In this document: positions 25,899 to 57,732 of the stretch, in pieces
Position numbering within the stretch: position 1 is the stretch's first letter
Layout of the letters: every line of letters starts with the position of its first letter
Assembly: GCA_947247005.1 (NCBI GenBank)
Contig: OX365944.1
Span: 694,501-758,500 of the forward strand
Direction: 5' to 3'
DNA length: 64,000 nucleotides
Source of the DNA: Spisula solida
Lineage: Eukaryota; Mollusca; Bivalvia; Venerida; Mactridae
The notes under the pieces: model-generated
What the model was told of the DNA's origin: nothing
What the model saw: the letters and a program-made list of their open reading frames with translations, nothing else
Database searches by the model: none
Program-made: the position numbers and the translations under genes

Positions 25899-27010
25899 TT
25901 AAAAGCCAGCGCATCGGGTCTGAAAAAAACATGTACGTTAACAGGAGCTATTCAATTACTGTTACCCTGACGTTATTTATCAACAGAAACTATACTGAAA
26001 TAGCACATTGAGTCTGATACAAGTTATGTAAGTTATGAAATAATAGTACATTGATAGCTCTTAAGGAACTTTGTACATTAACAAGAATGCACTTCACTAC
26101 ATTGGAACACCATGTCCATTGTTCTTCTTCATTTCCTTACTACAGGTCCTCAAAAGTTGTGTTCATGTCTTCGTCTTACTAATCGTCCCAAGAATCAAAA
26201 AGTTAATAAATTGAAGGAACGTACACAGTGAATTATAAAAAATGTTTATTTTGCTAATCGGTCATGTAGATCGGTTGTTTATTTCAAATTTCAGTAACAG
26301 GTCCATGTGAACATACAAACACCACAATACAATTTTCATATGGCAGTAACAAGTGGCAAAATAATTATAACAATGCTATCATATTTAAATATCATGAGAG
26401 ATAATAAAATATGTATAACAATATTGATCTATGCATTTTACAATGCTTAAATACTTTCGTGAAATATTAATAAACGTAAAAATACAAGATATTTAAAAGC
26501 ACTTATAAATGTACATATCTAAATGCATTTAATTTAACAATTATTGTAATTTCTACTTCAGTCATAATAATTCCTTAATCACTTAATTTGTCCGATGCAT
26601 GTATATCACACCATGACAAACACACATACGGCAATTGCATGACTGGTGTGAATCACTCTATATTATCACTTTGACGAACCGGGTTAGTGTTTATTCTATA
26701 AATTCAATTTGACGAATCGGAGATTTGACGAAACCACAGTAATTCGCATGGCGTACTGACCACAGCACATCGGTGAATATAATCCCTTGTGTATTGGGCT
26801 TTCTAGTATTACCACGGGACAATACTTATTTTGACATAATTTAAAACACAGTTTGGTGTTCTGATGCCAGTGTGACTGAGCGAGTGAGTGAATGACAAGA
26901 CTTTGAAGGCATGACACCAAGGTCAACACAAAAATATAGAAGATGACAACATTCAGGTTTACAATTTTTAAAATGAATTCGTAAATTACTCACGCAATTG
27001 AACGTTGCAT
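10735..27010 (-). CDS. LIG1: DNA ligase 1, N-terminal nine coding exons (partial)
   Basis: Minus-strand exons: 27010-26994, 23973-23911, 22535-22307, 21814-21718, 21251-21142, 20471-20156, 18678-18400, 17930-17853, 10870-10735. All have GT-AG borders and matching phases, giving 1,325 nt (441 residues plus 2 nt). The start MQRSIASFF matches the LIG1 PIP box, where PCNA docks to bring the ligase to Okazaki-fragment nicks. Residues 54-71 (KAPARKRARVIESDEEEE) resemble the LIG1 nuclear localisation signal. A second SFF motif (395-396), then KVKKEPKEEE, matches the human segment just before the DNA-binding domain. The region is Lys/Glu/Ser-rich, disordered, and longer than in human because of a duplicated exon. 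The DNA-binding, adenylation (KYDG) and OB-fold exons were not found. An E2F site precedes the ATG. Confidence 0.88.
11615..12763. mobile_element. Non-autonomous hAT-like transposon, 1.15 kb
   Basis: Flanked by an 8-bp direct repeat, gcttctaa (11607-11614 and 12764-12771). The left end is TAGTGTTGG and the reverse-complemented right end is TAGTGATGTAACGATTAATC, resembling hAT termini. Subterminal regions are rich in 'aatcgat' repeats on both sides. No transposase frame is present. Confidence 0.75.
14880..15047. repeat. Foldback palindrome, 62-bp arms, 44-bp loop
   Basis: The left arm 14880-14941 (agtactagttattcgtcaaa...) is the reverse complement of 14986-15047 with one mismatch. The loop holds cctcggcttcgcctcgg. 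Probably a foldback or MITE-type element; the open frame crossing it is an artefact. Confidence 0.85.
15525..15630 (+). mobile_element. SINE family 2, 3' fragment
   Basis: Shares 'aggtagcccaatgaacagg', 'gccaaagggtggctgaacgg' and 'ggttacttaacttt' with the 3' part of the fuller copy at 28095-28455. The tRNA-like head is missing. Confidence 0.65.
16047..16460. mobile_element. Tc1/mariner-type MITE, 414 bp
   Basis: The terminal inverted repeats begin CAGTGCCCACCAAAAATAAG on the left and CACTGCCCACCAAAAATAAG on the reverse-complemented right, about 25 bp with one mismatch. TA flanks both ends (16045-16046 and 16461-16462). The internal open frame (16258-16497) runs out of the element and is not a transposase. 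Confidence 0.85.
17853..17930 (-). CDS. LIG1: LIG1 coding exon 8
   Basis: Encodes EKESSVSVKEEPKTSEKGKQ then SMHSFF, phase 1 in and out, donor GTAAGT. With exon 9 it forms a second PIP-like motif, KQSMHSFF (389-396), split by a 7-kb intron. Confidence 0.82.
18400..18678 (-). CDS. LIG1: LIG1 coding exon 7 (duplicate of exon 6, skippable)
   Basis: 279 nt, phase 1 at both ends, so it can be skipped without a frameshift. Begins ETEDDEAEEQTKTMETDDSD and then carries a block of about 60 residues (DKEVEESSDKES... to ESPKSAKK) nearly identical to exon 6. Lys/Ser/Glu-rich and predicted disordered, with TP and SP sites. Confidence 0.85.
18703..19710. mobile_element. Outer inverted-repeat element, interrupted
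   Basis: The left end aaggccaaacttaaaatatt...ggtttccccttcccgaccc matches the reverse complement of the right end (ggggacggggaaacaaac...tatttggcctt). Internal repeats of 'gggtaggta' and 'aaacaaacaaaattttattt' suggest a tandem or nested structure. Confidence 0.55.
18783..19207. mobile_element. TATGCCCCC / GGGGGCATA element, long copy
   Basis: Starts TATGCCCCCGTATCGATAGA and ends GGGGGCATAAGCGTTTATTG with aacgcagtcttg. A shorter copy lies at 36896-37190; the long copy has an extra internal 'aattcttgttaacccaaatt' segment. Confidence 0.75.
20156..20471 (-). CDS. LIG1: LIG1 coding exon 6
   Basis: 316 nt, phase 0 in and phase 1 out. Encodes VEKEQTETSIAESEMEVDET and onward through DKEVEESSDKES, APKGHVKKTKGGKK, TSTPKGSKRKSSKK, ending ESPKSAKK. 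The second half is duplicated in exon 7. Confidence 0.85.
20472..21141 (-). other. LIG1 intron 5
   Basis: 670 bp. Includes a repeat fragment at 20532-20645 ('aagggccataactctggcaa', 'catctatccagacagaca') also seen at 63110-63345. Otherwise nothing recognised. Confidence 0.6.
21142..21251 (-). CDS. LIG1: LIG1 coding exon 5
   Basis: 110 nt, phase 1 in and phase 0 out. Encodes ARKSIGGSARKRIPSTIKEK then NEEDMVVEGAEKTKTAQ. Basic then acidic, disordered linker. Confidence 0.82.
21252..21717 (-). other. LIG1 intron 4
   Basis: 466 bp of AT-rich sequence; no repeat or gene recognised. Confidence 0.6.
21718..21814 (-). CDS. LIG1: LIG1 coding exon 4
   Basis: 97 nt, phase 0 in and phase 1 out. Encodes GSEKNSQDSGVGSQEGSQIF then TPVKSPFPARKT. 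Contains TP and SP sites of the cyclin-dependent-kinase type, as expected for the regulated N-terminus. Confidence 0.82.
21815..22306 (-). other. LIG1 intron 3
   Basis: 492 bp; no repeat or gene recognised. The minus-strand frame at 22060-22254 is fortuitous. Confidence 0.6.
22307..22535 (-). CDS. LIG1: LIG1 coding exon 3 (NLS region)
   Basis: 229 nt, phase 2 in and phase 0 out. Encodes KKTPVKAEKSPLKQKNVSPS, then SPIKAPARKRARVIESDEEE, resembling the human LIG1 nuclear localisation segment (RK...ARVLGSEGEEED). The Pro-rich TSPPPSPATPS segment follows, and the exon ends TKSPA. Confidence 0.85.
22554..23324. repeat. Minisatellite, 29-bp unit, about 26 copies, beside the LIG1 exon 3 acceptor
   Basis: The plus-strand unit is atcaaacacataaaatagag plus tccactttt. 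Copies differ mainly at gtccac/gtcgac and aca(t/a)aa/acatgaa. The array starts about 18 bp upstream of the exon 3 acceptor, so it must supply the branch point. Confidence 0.95.
23325..23910 (-). other. LIG1 intron 2, unique part with one MITE
   Basis: Mostly unique sequence. A MITE at 23681-23832 (gggctcgacactaac...gttagtgtctaggcc) carries internal 'gaccagtgaaaat' repeats. Confidence 0.6.
23681..23832. mobile_element. MITE with GGGCTCGACACTAAC ends
   Basis: The left end gggctcgacactaac and right end gttagtgtctaggcc are imperfect inverted repeats around a core of repeated ggaccagtgaaaat/ggaccagt. Confidence 0.55.
23911..23973 (-). CDS. LIG1: LIG1 coding exon 2
   Basis: 63 nt, phase 2 in and out. 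Completes the PIP box (IASFFSAP) and continues AVKKNSSSKGKDDLK. Donor GTATGT. Confidence 0.85.
24335..24800. repeat. Dispersed repeat, 'gaggaccatgatggccc...gctcacctg' family
   Basis: The left end aagaggaccatgatggccca and cgctcacctg match the reverse complement of the end of the large repeat at 54630-55500 (caggtgagcgc...gatcctcttg). Internal 'tttgaccccac' and 'aacttgacc' motifs are also shared. Confidence 0.65.
25317..26739. mobile_element. Non-autonomous inverted-repeat transposon, 1.42 kb
   Basis: The left end CAGTGGGTTCGTCAAATCTC...TTCGTCAAA and the reverse-complemented right end CTGTGGTTTCGTCAAATCTC...TTCGTCAAA form TIRs with internal TTCGTCAAA repeats. The interior is very AT-rich with no transposase. 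The target duplication is not clear. Confidence 0.65.
25855..25895. repeat. (TA)n microsatellite
   Basis: About 20 uninterrupted TA dinucleotides. Confidence 0.95.
26994..27010 (-). CDS. LIG1: LIG1 coding exon 1 (start codon)
   Basis: Seventeen coding bases (ATG CAA CGT TCA ATT GC) before a GTGAGT donor, giving MQRSI(A). Joining to exon 2 yields QRSIASFF, a canonical PIP box nearly identical to vertebrate LIG1, which confirms the start. Confidence 0.85.
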
Positions 27011-27055
27011 GACTCCTTCAACAGTAACACGAAGTGTATTGTTATGGCAAATAAA

Positions 27056-27063
27056 TTTCCCGC
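27056..27063. promoter_or_regulatory. Consensus E2F site upstream of LIG1
   Basis: TTTCCCGC on the plus strand, 46 bp upstream of the LIG1 ATG. It matches TTTSSCGC and suits S-phase expression of LIG1. Function is inferred. Confidence 0.5.
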
Positions 27064-27494
27064 TACGTAGGAAGTGAAACATTTACTCCTCTAAATGAAG
27101 AGTTATCGGTTGTGGTTAAAGACTGCATTCCGTTCTGTAAGCGGACCGGTTGAGACAAATCGCCTAATTTGGACACGGCTGGGACAAACTTTCTTAATTC
27201 GCCTATTTACAGTCATAACTTTAAAATAAGATAAAATAAGATTTCAAGGTCGGTAAGACAAACAAGAGTACAACAAAATCTCACCAGCAGCTTTTGAACC
27301 AACGTTAAAATGCATTCAGTTTGTCTCATTCATTCAGTAGAATATAGCAAAAATCTAGCTTATACTAATCTTCTTCTTCTCCTTATTTATCATCAGAATC
27401 AGAATCAGTTTATTTAGACTTATACAGAAAAGTACATCGTCATATAAAACAAATTGTAACAATTATTCATGTTACGTACACTCTTACACAGTCA

Positions 27495-27625
27495 CACTCC
27501 TTTCACACGCACAAACACACACTCACATACCCACACACGCACAATGCCCACACACACACGCAGATCCACGCACACACACCTGCTCACACAAACACACGGT
27601 CACTCCACACACACACTCACTTGGA
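27495..27625. repeat. CA-rich microsatellite
   Basis: Imperfect (CA)n with interspersed 'cactcacac' and 'cacgca'. A CTT-rich stretch follows at 27715-27850. The open frame through it is an artefact. Confidence 0.85.
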
Positions 27626-28094
27626 ACAAAGCAAAGGATCATAATTATATACGTTTATATTTTTTAACAAATTTGGAGAATGTTGTTTATAACCAATGAT
27701 TAAAGAAAATGATCTTCTTCTGATTCTTTTTTCTATTTCTTCTTCTTCATCATCCTATTCTTCTTCTTTTTTATCATCAACACCATATATAAGCATCGCG
27801 ATCGTCTTCTTTCTCCTCATGTTTCTTCTACAACAATCATCATCATTATTTCTTGCACATCCAAAACAAACATAAGTGAAGATTCCCTATCAAAGATAAT
27901 ACATAATTTTGAACACCTGATAATACCTCATGCCAATACTCTCAGTAATGAAATGCTTAAATGTGTGACCTTTAGTGTCTACACAGTGTTTCTTTACATC
28001 ATACGTCAAAAAGATAATAGAAAATCGGACAGGGAAGACAGCACACAACTTAACAAGCCAAGCACAGAAAACAAGTCGTGACAATGGCTTCTTT

Positions 28095-28455
28095 CAGGGG
28101 AGCGGAGGCCTAGAGGTAGGGCTCGTGCTTCGGGATCGATGGGTCCCGGGTTCAACCCTAGTCTGGACCACTGCTTAATTTCTCTGAGCAAGAATAACCC
28201 ACATGCTCCACTCCACCAAGGTGTGAATTGGTACCTGTAAGGGCTGTGTCTGGACATGTTCAATAGTCCTAGGTGCCGCAGATCGATGTTGGTAGCACAC
28301 CCAACAGGAGAGAAATAGTCTCCCCAGTGAGACTTGAATGCAGGTTTCGATAGGTAGCCCAAATGATCAGGGGAAGTTAAAATGTCAAAGGGTGACTGAA
28401 CGGCCGAACTGTTGAAAGCAGCCCTCGAAAATTGGTAACTTAACTTTTTTCTGTC
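28095..28455 (+). mobile_element. tRNA-derived SINE, family 2, near full length
   Basis: The tRNA-like head has a B-box match (gggttcaaccc at about 28149). The body includes 'ctgtgtctggacatgttcaa' and 'tgccgcagatcgatgttggt'; the tail ends 'aattggtaacttaactttt'. A reverse copy lies at 40510-40895 and a fragment at 15525-15630. The long minus-strand open frame across it is an artefact. Confidence 0.75.
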
Positions 28456-29971
28456 ACTTCCACTGGTAATAAACTGACAGACATTCTGTTTCCAAATAAT
28501 AGCTGTATCCCCTCTCGTCATTTTGATTGGTTCTATAGCTAATAAATAACAAGCGTATACAAGTCAAATAGTTCCTGCGAGCAAATGATGCACCGACTTC
28601 ATTTGACAGAGAATTGACAGGATCCTCGACCTTCTATCTGCATAATTCAACAGCTGATGTGTATAAAATTAAGCATGAAAATCTTAAAATTGTGAGAAAA
28701 AAATAAGCGTGATAGGCCGGTAGCTTTCAAATTGGGAAAACTATATGCACGATAATTTGACATACACAATTTATCAACAAATTGTTAAATAATTTCATGT
28801 ATAACAAACCAATTTTCAATTACATGTAATTGCATATTATGACTCCCTTGTTCCATATAATATGTATATGCTTATAAATAAAACCTCGTATCAGTTCATT
28901 AAAAGGTATTATCATAAGACATGTTTTCAGTATTCAACAATATCAAAGATTATAAAAAATAATTCCATGACAATTGACTGGGAAGCGCTGTGCTTATGCA
29001 GCTGCAGTCACCTGCTGTTTAGATCCATGGTCTCAATATTGCCTAGCGCTCACTGAAATTTCGGATAAACTATTGCAATGCGACAAAGACCGATGTTATC
29101 CGCATGGACTAATGGAATTAGTCTGGTTTACGACATTCTTACAAAATGCATCTTTTTTTGGATTTTTTTTTTGAAATCGTAAACCATCGAGAACAGGTCA
29201 CGTGCCCCTCCATGGACTTTTTACTTTATGCTATCCAATATACCTGCTCGCTCAAGGCTCGCAGGTAAAAATATTACTATGTCACCGGTTGATAAGATTA
29301 TTCCCCCTTTAGTTCTTTATTTGTTATTATTCTATATTCTAGCGACTATAAGTTATACTGTATTTACACTGTATTGTTGTTCTTCTTGTTAGGTCTTCAT
29401 TGTTTCAACATTCTTCTACCGATCTAGATTTGACCATCAACTAAACAGAACGGATAGGCATATACGATGTTCTATTTGAAGTTGAACACGCACGTTTGCA
29501 GTACAACATTTCTGTGTCCCAAATATCATTCACATTATAGTTTTACGAGTACCCGAGTACTCGATCGGAAGAATGACCGAGTACCCGAGTGCCGATTTTA
29601 GTACTCGTTGCAATCTCTACTTAAAAGTAACAAAGAAGAAAATGACAAAAAGTAGCCGACGAGCGTGTTCAAATAGCCAGTGGGTTTGCTGCTTACCGGC
29701 TCATTTCTACACCCCTGAATGTAAATCCCCACCAAGGGTTGCAAGACAGGACTTTCTTGTGGTAATTGATATAATCTTTCAGTTTTGGGATGTATTCAAC
29801 TTGGCTGCTCACTTCAGTTGACCATTAGCTCAGTTTTAATGATGTATATGTTAGTTGTTTATTGTATCAGTATGTTGTGTATGTATGATTGCTTGACATA
29901 ATAAATGGTGAAGTATATTTGAAGTGTCTGTTTTAATACCTAGTAATGTTCACTATACAACCTATCTTGTC

Positions 29972-31234
29972 CCAGAGGTGGTTGTAATAGACTTAAAATT
30001 GGGAAGACTATTTTACTGTTGCTAAAGAATTGACATATTGGACAAGTAGCATCGTATGCTGAAACAATATGCATTATAACCAATAGAGGGGCGTAGCCAG
30101 GCTCGAATTCATGTTACCCACACAAGCCTTGAAGTTGGTGGTTATAGTTGGGGATCCTCATGATTGTGAACATTTGGGACTTTAATGCCATTTTGGCCAT
30201 ATTTATATTTCAACTGATCAAATTCATGTTACACACGTGCGTACGTCTGTATTGCTGGCTACACCCCTGAATACACATATCATTTCATTATACTGTGCTT
30301 AGTGTTAAATTAGCGACAGGGAAATATTGCCAAATTTAATAATTCGCCTTGTCAATTTGCCAACAATTTCACTGGCATAAAATGAAGTAAAGAAATTGCT
30401 AATATTTCTGCATGTGGTTTGAAATTCAAACTTCACTAACTTTTCAACCTGCAGAAATATCTGATTATGCAGCAGAACACCAGTGGTGGATCAAGCTCCA
30501 ATAGTATTATACCAAGACAAGATTTCATTGTGAATGCACTAATGGAAGAGACTACGTACACAGGTGTACCATTCTCGTTCACCAGAGTATTCTTCACCTG
30601 TGATATCACACGTAGTCTGGGAACTTGACTACCCACTGATGTATGATGATGAGGTGTACAGTCAAACCTTTCCGTAAAGACCACCCGCAGGAACAGCAAA
30701 AGTAGTCTTCGTTGATAGATGGTCTGATGGGAGACAATGTTTGTTGTAATAGTGCTCTTTGTCACACAAAGGCTGTGTTATGATATATAATAGTGCGCCC
30801 AGGATAAGACTGTTCTGTTTAAAAACAATCAACTGTTGCAAAATTTGTTTTACTAATTACGAAAGTAATCAGATATGTTCAGTTTTGATAAATCATGCAC
30901 ATCTGTTTAATCCATCTTTGTGGAATATACCAAATTGTCCCGCTATAGTCATTATCGTGACCGCACTATACATAAAAAGATGAAGAAGACGCATGTATCA
31001 TGTTAGTTATACTAATTTATTCTTCCTAATACAAGTAACAACAGCAGATATCAGCACATACACAAACAATTAGAATGCCACTTGGGTTATATAATAATCA
31101 ACAGTTTTACTCTTAAAGTGGCTGATGTATCCTCAAACAAACAGTAAATCTAATGTCTCGGGTTGAACATGTTTTTAAATGATAACTTTTGGCGATGAGA
31201 AAACATGATTAAAAACCTTTCACACAAGATGGGT
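29972..31234 (+). repeat. Long repeat, copy A (inverted partner at 60888-63098)
   Basis: Starts cagaggtggttgtaatagac and ends 'cacacaagatgggtattgtt'. Several blocks match 60888-63098 in reverse orientation, including 'tgttcaacccgagacattag' (read from copy B) and the 'tagtgcgcccaggataa' motif. It contains a small MITE at 30087-30268. Confidence 0.75.
30087..30268. mobile_element. 182-bp MITE in copy A only
   Basis: Ends AGGGGCGTAGCCAG and CTGGCTACACCCCT form 14-bp inverted repeats with one mismatch. It is absent from the inverted partner, so it inserted after the copies separated. Confidence 0.7.
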
Positions 31235-33215
31235 ATTGTTTTCTGTGTTCGTCGGTTTCAGTTGAGTGCTACCTTTTATCTTCGTAGGTAAACATGTGCG
31301 TTGATGATCCAGAGAGAGCCATGCACTTCAAAAGGAAGAAGACACGGAAAATTCCCGCCGGGGCTGTTACACAGTGTTATACGACGGATGTTCGAAAAGA
31401 AATGCAATTTACTCTATATCTTTGTATTGACAGAACCAATTACAATGAAACTCACAGAAATCATTCAATAAACTCTCCTTTACACATTGCACACGAATTT
31501 AACGTTTAAATTCAAGACTAAAGGTATGTTTTGTCATCTGCAAAAGGTATAACACTCATGTACTGTAATATTGCGGACCACATATGTTTCCTGGAACCGT
31601 ACCTGGTATTCTGCGTGCAATTTAAGTCGAGGAAGATTATTCGCATAGGACTAGTTCTACAGAATAGACTTGGTGATAAAGTATTCTCATGCGTGTTTCG
31701 TTCTAAATCTCCCTTACATTATAACCCTGTACGAAGAGGCATTTTCATGAGAAATGTGCAAATGGTCAAATCCATTAACAATTGGACGCTATATGAAATA
31801 TTTCCAAAGTTTTCCATGCACACAATATCTGTAGAACCTTCTTAGAACATATCTGTACATCGGTTCCGGTTTTTTAATTACAAGACCTATGTGGAGGAAG
31901 AAAATCAAATGAATCATTTCCGTCAGTGATTGTGTATGTTTTACAATTACGGATTTCTTAGAATTTATGGTAGCACATATATGATATTTCTGCTTCATTT
32001 TTGGTTAATGGTAGTCAACGTATGTTCTATCCTTTGTTATACTACGTAAAAACTTCTCTTGAAAGTACTGGACGTATAACTTTGATATGTTCTTGGCATT
32101 TAAAATAAGATGACCTTTTGGGCACCACGTAATGAACATGGAATGCAGTGGGTACATATGTTGTTAACTTCAAGAACATTCTTCCAAATGAAGTTGACTT
32201 GGGATAAACTCGAGCTTGTACGACCAGCTAACGGTCCATCTTTTAATATTGCAGCTTTGAGACGAATATGCTACTTTTTATTAATGTTCTATTTGATTGT
32301 TGTTGTTTTCAGTTGACCACTTTTGTTGCTGTCTTTCAGATGCTATTGTCCTACTTTGAAACATGTAATAAAATTGTTACAATGCTAAAAGACGCCTTAC
32401 GACGTCCCTTTATCTCTAAAAGTTCATCATGTATAAATTTATCGCTTAAATTAAGTCAAAGACCTAAATATACATGTATATTTAGGTCTTTGATTAAGTT
32501 TAATTAGACCTTTCTTTGATATAAGGCATAATTTCAGTCAATTTGACGATACGTTTTAGAACGTTTTTTTAGCTTAGTATAAATTAGTAAGTGTTTATTA
32601 AACATACATTATGACCAAACTGATGCATGAATTTCAACCAAATTTTACTTTATTGCAGACAATGATCTAATGAGTGCAAGTTTGAAGCACGAAACCCCTA
32701 AAAATACTAAGATATGCATGGAATAAGCAGAACACTGTATCGCCAACATAAGTATTTTGTTTTGCAATATAACCAGAACGATGTCATATCGATTGTTACG
32801 AATGAGATAATTACAAATGACAGTAATATTCAAATGTTGCCAAGGGTTGGGTGGTTTGTAAAGGGAGACTACTGCGTAGGTTGAACTGGGATTTAGCATC
32901 AACCGTTAATTGGGCCGGAAGTGTCAACAAAACAAAAAGTTAGCATCTTAACGATCCGATTAATTCATGACACAAACTTGAATTTGTTTCGTAAGTACCA
33001 AAAGAAAATAATCTATACAATACTGTACCTAATGTCACTGATCAATTAATTTCTTAACCATATTTGACAAATTTATTTAATTGAATATTTTCGGACAAGT
33101 ATTAAATTTCGGACAATTTGTTTTAAATAACTTCCTAGATGATCTATCAAATGTCAGTCAATGTGGTGTCATTTCAGAAGTTTTTGGAATTTAAATAGTC
33201 AATACTGCCTGTTTA

Positions 33216-34125
33216 CAGGGTTCTCTGCAACACGTAATTAAGCGTATTTGGACGCATACGTTTTTAATTCTAGACGCGTAAAATTACCGGTCTACGCGTT
33301 TTCGGGATGCGCCATTTTTTTATCTCACGCGTTTGACCTTGGGTCATAAATTCGTCCTGTATGCTGTATTCAATAAAGCATCACTCGTTTCAAGTAATTG
33401 ACAGATGAGAGGCGGAGTTAATTACCTCAGTTGTGCCTTGTGAACCAATTAGCGTTCACAAGTCACCATCAGGAACTTTTGATTGAAGCGTCGCGATAAT
33501 CTTGAGTAAAGACAGATAATTGTGTTAATACAAACCGTTATGTAAACATGTACGCTTTAATTGATTTATTGATTCAATTATTGATTTTATTTGATTTCCG
33601 TCAGATGATAATTATAGTTTGATCATAATTGTGATATTTGTCGTACGTTGGGTAATCGTTATTCATACATGTGAACGCATATATATATTAATTTTAAAAA
33701 CATAGAAATGAGGACTCAAAACGAATATATCTGCTAATATCGAGTTTTCAAAGAATATGTACTTTGTAATTCATATTCCATGCAATTAATTTCCAGATTA
33801 AAATATCACAACAATCCAACAAACTTATGCCAAAATGTAAGTCGTCAGTTTCATCAAATGCATGTGAGGCGTCAATCTCTACGTTATGTAACCGACACGC
33901 GATTCACTTAATAGCTTTGGTGGTCTTTGATCGTGCGGCACACAAATTTTATCCATTAAATTGTGTTCGATATATGTACATGCTAAATTTGAGAAATTGT
34001 TACCGAACTTTTTTTCTGAATTTCCATAGAATGATTTGGTCTCTCACGTACAATTAAAAATCGCATAATTGATGAAATGTTCAGAAGCAATAAACTCCTA
34101 CTTAAACCCCCTACCGAGAACCCTG
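33216..34125. mobile_element. Inverted-repeat element, CAGGGTTCTC ends, 910 bp
   Basis: CAGGGTTCTC at the left and GAGAACCCTG at the right, flanked by the direct repeat gttta (33211-33215 and 34126-34130). The interior frame (33827-34057) shows no recognisable transposase. Confidence 0.5.
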
Positions 34126-36190
34126 GTTTACTGTAGTAATTTAAACATAATTTCACCAGACAATTCTTGATATGGACATAATACTAGGATATAACCAATT
34201 TTCCCGAATCCAGTTTATAATGGTGAGGGGAGGGGGTGGAAAGGGATATCGGCAAATAGGCCGGCTGCATAGTGGGAGTGTATGAAATTATTCTTTTTTA
34301 AATGTTTAAACATGGAAAACGTAAAATTATTGCATATTATCATAAGGCCATTATTTCTTAATTAATTGATTTACAAACCCGCTGACTGCACTTTTTCAAA
34401 AACCAGAAAAAAAAATGTCATTAACAAAATTTTATTTTTATTTTGTCCGCCGACTCTTCTGGTCATGGATACTTGGAATTAAATGACCCATTAGGTCAAT
34501 TTGTGAATCTCAGGATAAAGTAGTAAATTCTTCTATTTGCAAATTAAATTGCCATTAGTTCCTTCAACAATTTATTTGATTATTTTGATAGCCCAATATT
34601 TAATGTAAACATCATCTAAGCACGAGCATTGACCAGTATGTAATTTAGTGGATAGATTCTATTGATAGATTCTCGGGGAAATTGAAATAGGAATTTCTGA
34701 AAATGCCAGGTCGTTGACGATAATCTGAAGTATACTTCATAACTTACTAGTATTGACCCTAGCTGTTTTAAACTCCTAGTCTTATGTCAATTAATCCTAA
34801 TTGATAAAATTTACACGGGTGTAAACTCTCTGCATGTAGAACTCTACACAGAAGTTGCGTAACTAACAGCTGTTCAGAAAAGTAGGTCAAATATTTTGCC
34901 TACTGTCCGTTTCTCAAATGATGTAACTGGCTAAAACAATAAGGTTGGCTTTTTAGTTTAAAACCTTAATCGACCAACAACTAACCAATTAAATGTTATG
35001 ATGTACAAATACCGACCATGTACATGCATTTATTGAATGCAACCATGTGTTTTTGTATTGTTCTTTTGTTTCAAACTTCTGTCACAATAACTCACAAAAC
35101 AACCATAATATTTTACTGATCCTGTCTCAGAATGGGAGCATTATTTCAGTGAAACATCTATTCACCTATTAGTAAACAGAGGCTGAACTAAGATGTTTAA
35201 AAGATAGGGCCTACAGTATTAATTTATATGATGGAATGCCAGTATTTGTTTTGTAGTTGTGATGATCGAAGCCCTCAGAAGATTTTTTACATTAACTCAC
35301 TAACTGTACTTTTGGAACTAGTAACTTGTTTTAATAAGTTGACTCAAGATGATTTGGAACATCAAAAGTATTTTGTGATATAATTTCTTAGGCCTGTGCT
35401 TTTAAATACTGCACTAGTATTCCAGGAGCACTTTAATAATTTTACTTACGCATAGCCACTTTAGTCAAACCAGGAAAGCCTTCTCTATACATACAGAGTG
35501 ACAGTTGTTGGAAAAGACTTGATGAACAGTCAATGGACAGTTGAAAGTCAATTGTTCAGTTCTTGTCAGCGGATAATTAAAACATTTTTTTTTTTAAATT
35601 AAGTTTTAATTTTAGTTTTCTATCGACTTGTCAGTTATAGAGATTTTTTTTTCGTCCCCCGACCCAAATGTTTTGAAAAAAATCTTGTAAATTAACTCAT
35701 AAAAAAATAATGGCCTACTGATTAAACTTTTTATTAAACTGATTAAACTAAGCTTTAGCAAAAAATGTGCTGAAAAAATCTTTATTCTGAAGTTCATTTC
35801 TTTTGTATATGAATCAATTACTTACTTTTCAGTGCATGTCATTACTTTCTCATCTTTTCTCCAACAACTTTATGACCTTCAATTTATATTGGCCTGTTGG
35901 ACCAAACAAATGGCTGAGCTCACTGTTAGCAATAAATGGAACAACATACCAGTTTCAGGGCTTTTTTTCCTTCTATAGCAGGGGCTGTTTACAGGCGTCG
36001 TCCGGGACTCGTACCTGCAGGAAAATTCTTTAAAATCATGCAGTTCTCTCCTAAAATCCAATTTGCATCAAGTTTTTTCTTCCCCTTTAGCAATTTTGCC
36101 CAAATTTCCTACTTTTGAAAAAAAGTCCTGAATTTACTATCACGCTATGAATGTTCACACTCTTATCTTTTTGCAGATTCTTTATTTATA

Positions 36191-57446
<21,256 letters not shown>

Positions 57447-57494
57447 GGTGTCCACTGGACAAGTCCCACAGTTCAACATTACAATACACACACA

Positions 57495-57652
57495 TGCATG
57501 GGTGAAGGTTTTCAGGCACATGCCTGAATATCAGGTTTTTGAGAATACCAAAAAGCCTGTTTTCCTTTATTTTTCCCAAATAAATTGTCGACTTTTGATG
57601 ATTTCAGGTTTAAGCCAGGTTTTTTCAAAATTTCAAACTTTCTCCCATGCAC
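57495..57652. mobile_element. MITE related to 51019-51160, in the PARG 3' UTR
   Basis: Shares 'gggtgaaggttttcaggc' and 'ataccaaaaag' and ends 'actttctcccatgca'. It lies 3' of the exon B stop, before the AATAAA. Confidence 0.6.
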
Positions 57653-57726
57653 AAGTCATGTCCATATAACAAAATAGGTCTACAATACAGTGGTGTGAAC
57701 TAATTCTTTATTGGGTTTAATTGGAA

Positions 57727-57732
57727 AATAAA
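57727..57732 (+). terminator. Possible polyadenylation signal for PARG isoform B
   Basis: AATAAA 281 bp after the exon B stop codon. Confidence 0.4.

Larger units (their letters stand above)
23974..26993 (-). other. LIG1 intron 1 (3 kb)
   Basis: Contains the 'gaggaccatgatggccc' dispersed repeat (24335-24800), a GC-richer unassigned patch (24820-25310), a 1.42-kb inverted-repeat element (25317-26739) and a (TA)n run (25855-25895). Confidence 0.65.
27064..36176. other. Region between LIG1 and PARG (9.1 kb)
   Basis: No coding exon can be supported. Plus-strand frames at 31294-31509 and 31531-31845 look composition-plausible but resemble nothing I recognise. The region holds a CA-rich microsatellite, a SINE (28095-28455), a repeat with an inverted partner beyond PARG (29972-31234), an inverted-repeat element (33216-34125), and presumably both promoters and the non-coding PARG first exon, which could not be placed. 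Confidence 0.55.

Noticed and set aside
27469..27699. His/Thr-rich frame
   Set aside because: Translation of a CA microsatellite.
28006..28521. 171-codon minus-strand frame
   Set aside because: It is the antisense of a family 2 SINE with a tRNA-like head; the same peptide pattern appears at the other copy (40382-40819).
31294..31845. Two plus-strand frames between LIG1 and PARG as coding exons
   Set aside because: No homology recognised, start and splice context weak; kept only as a note.
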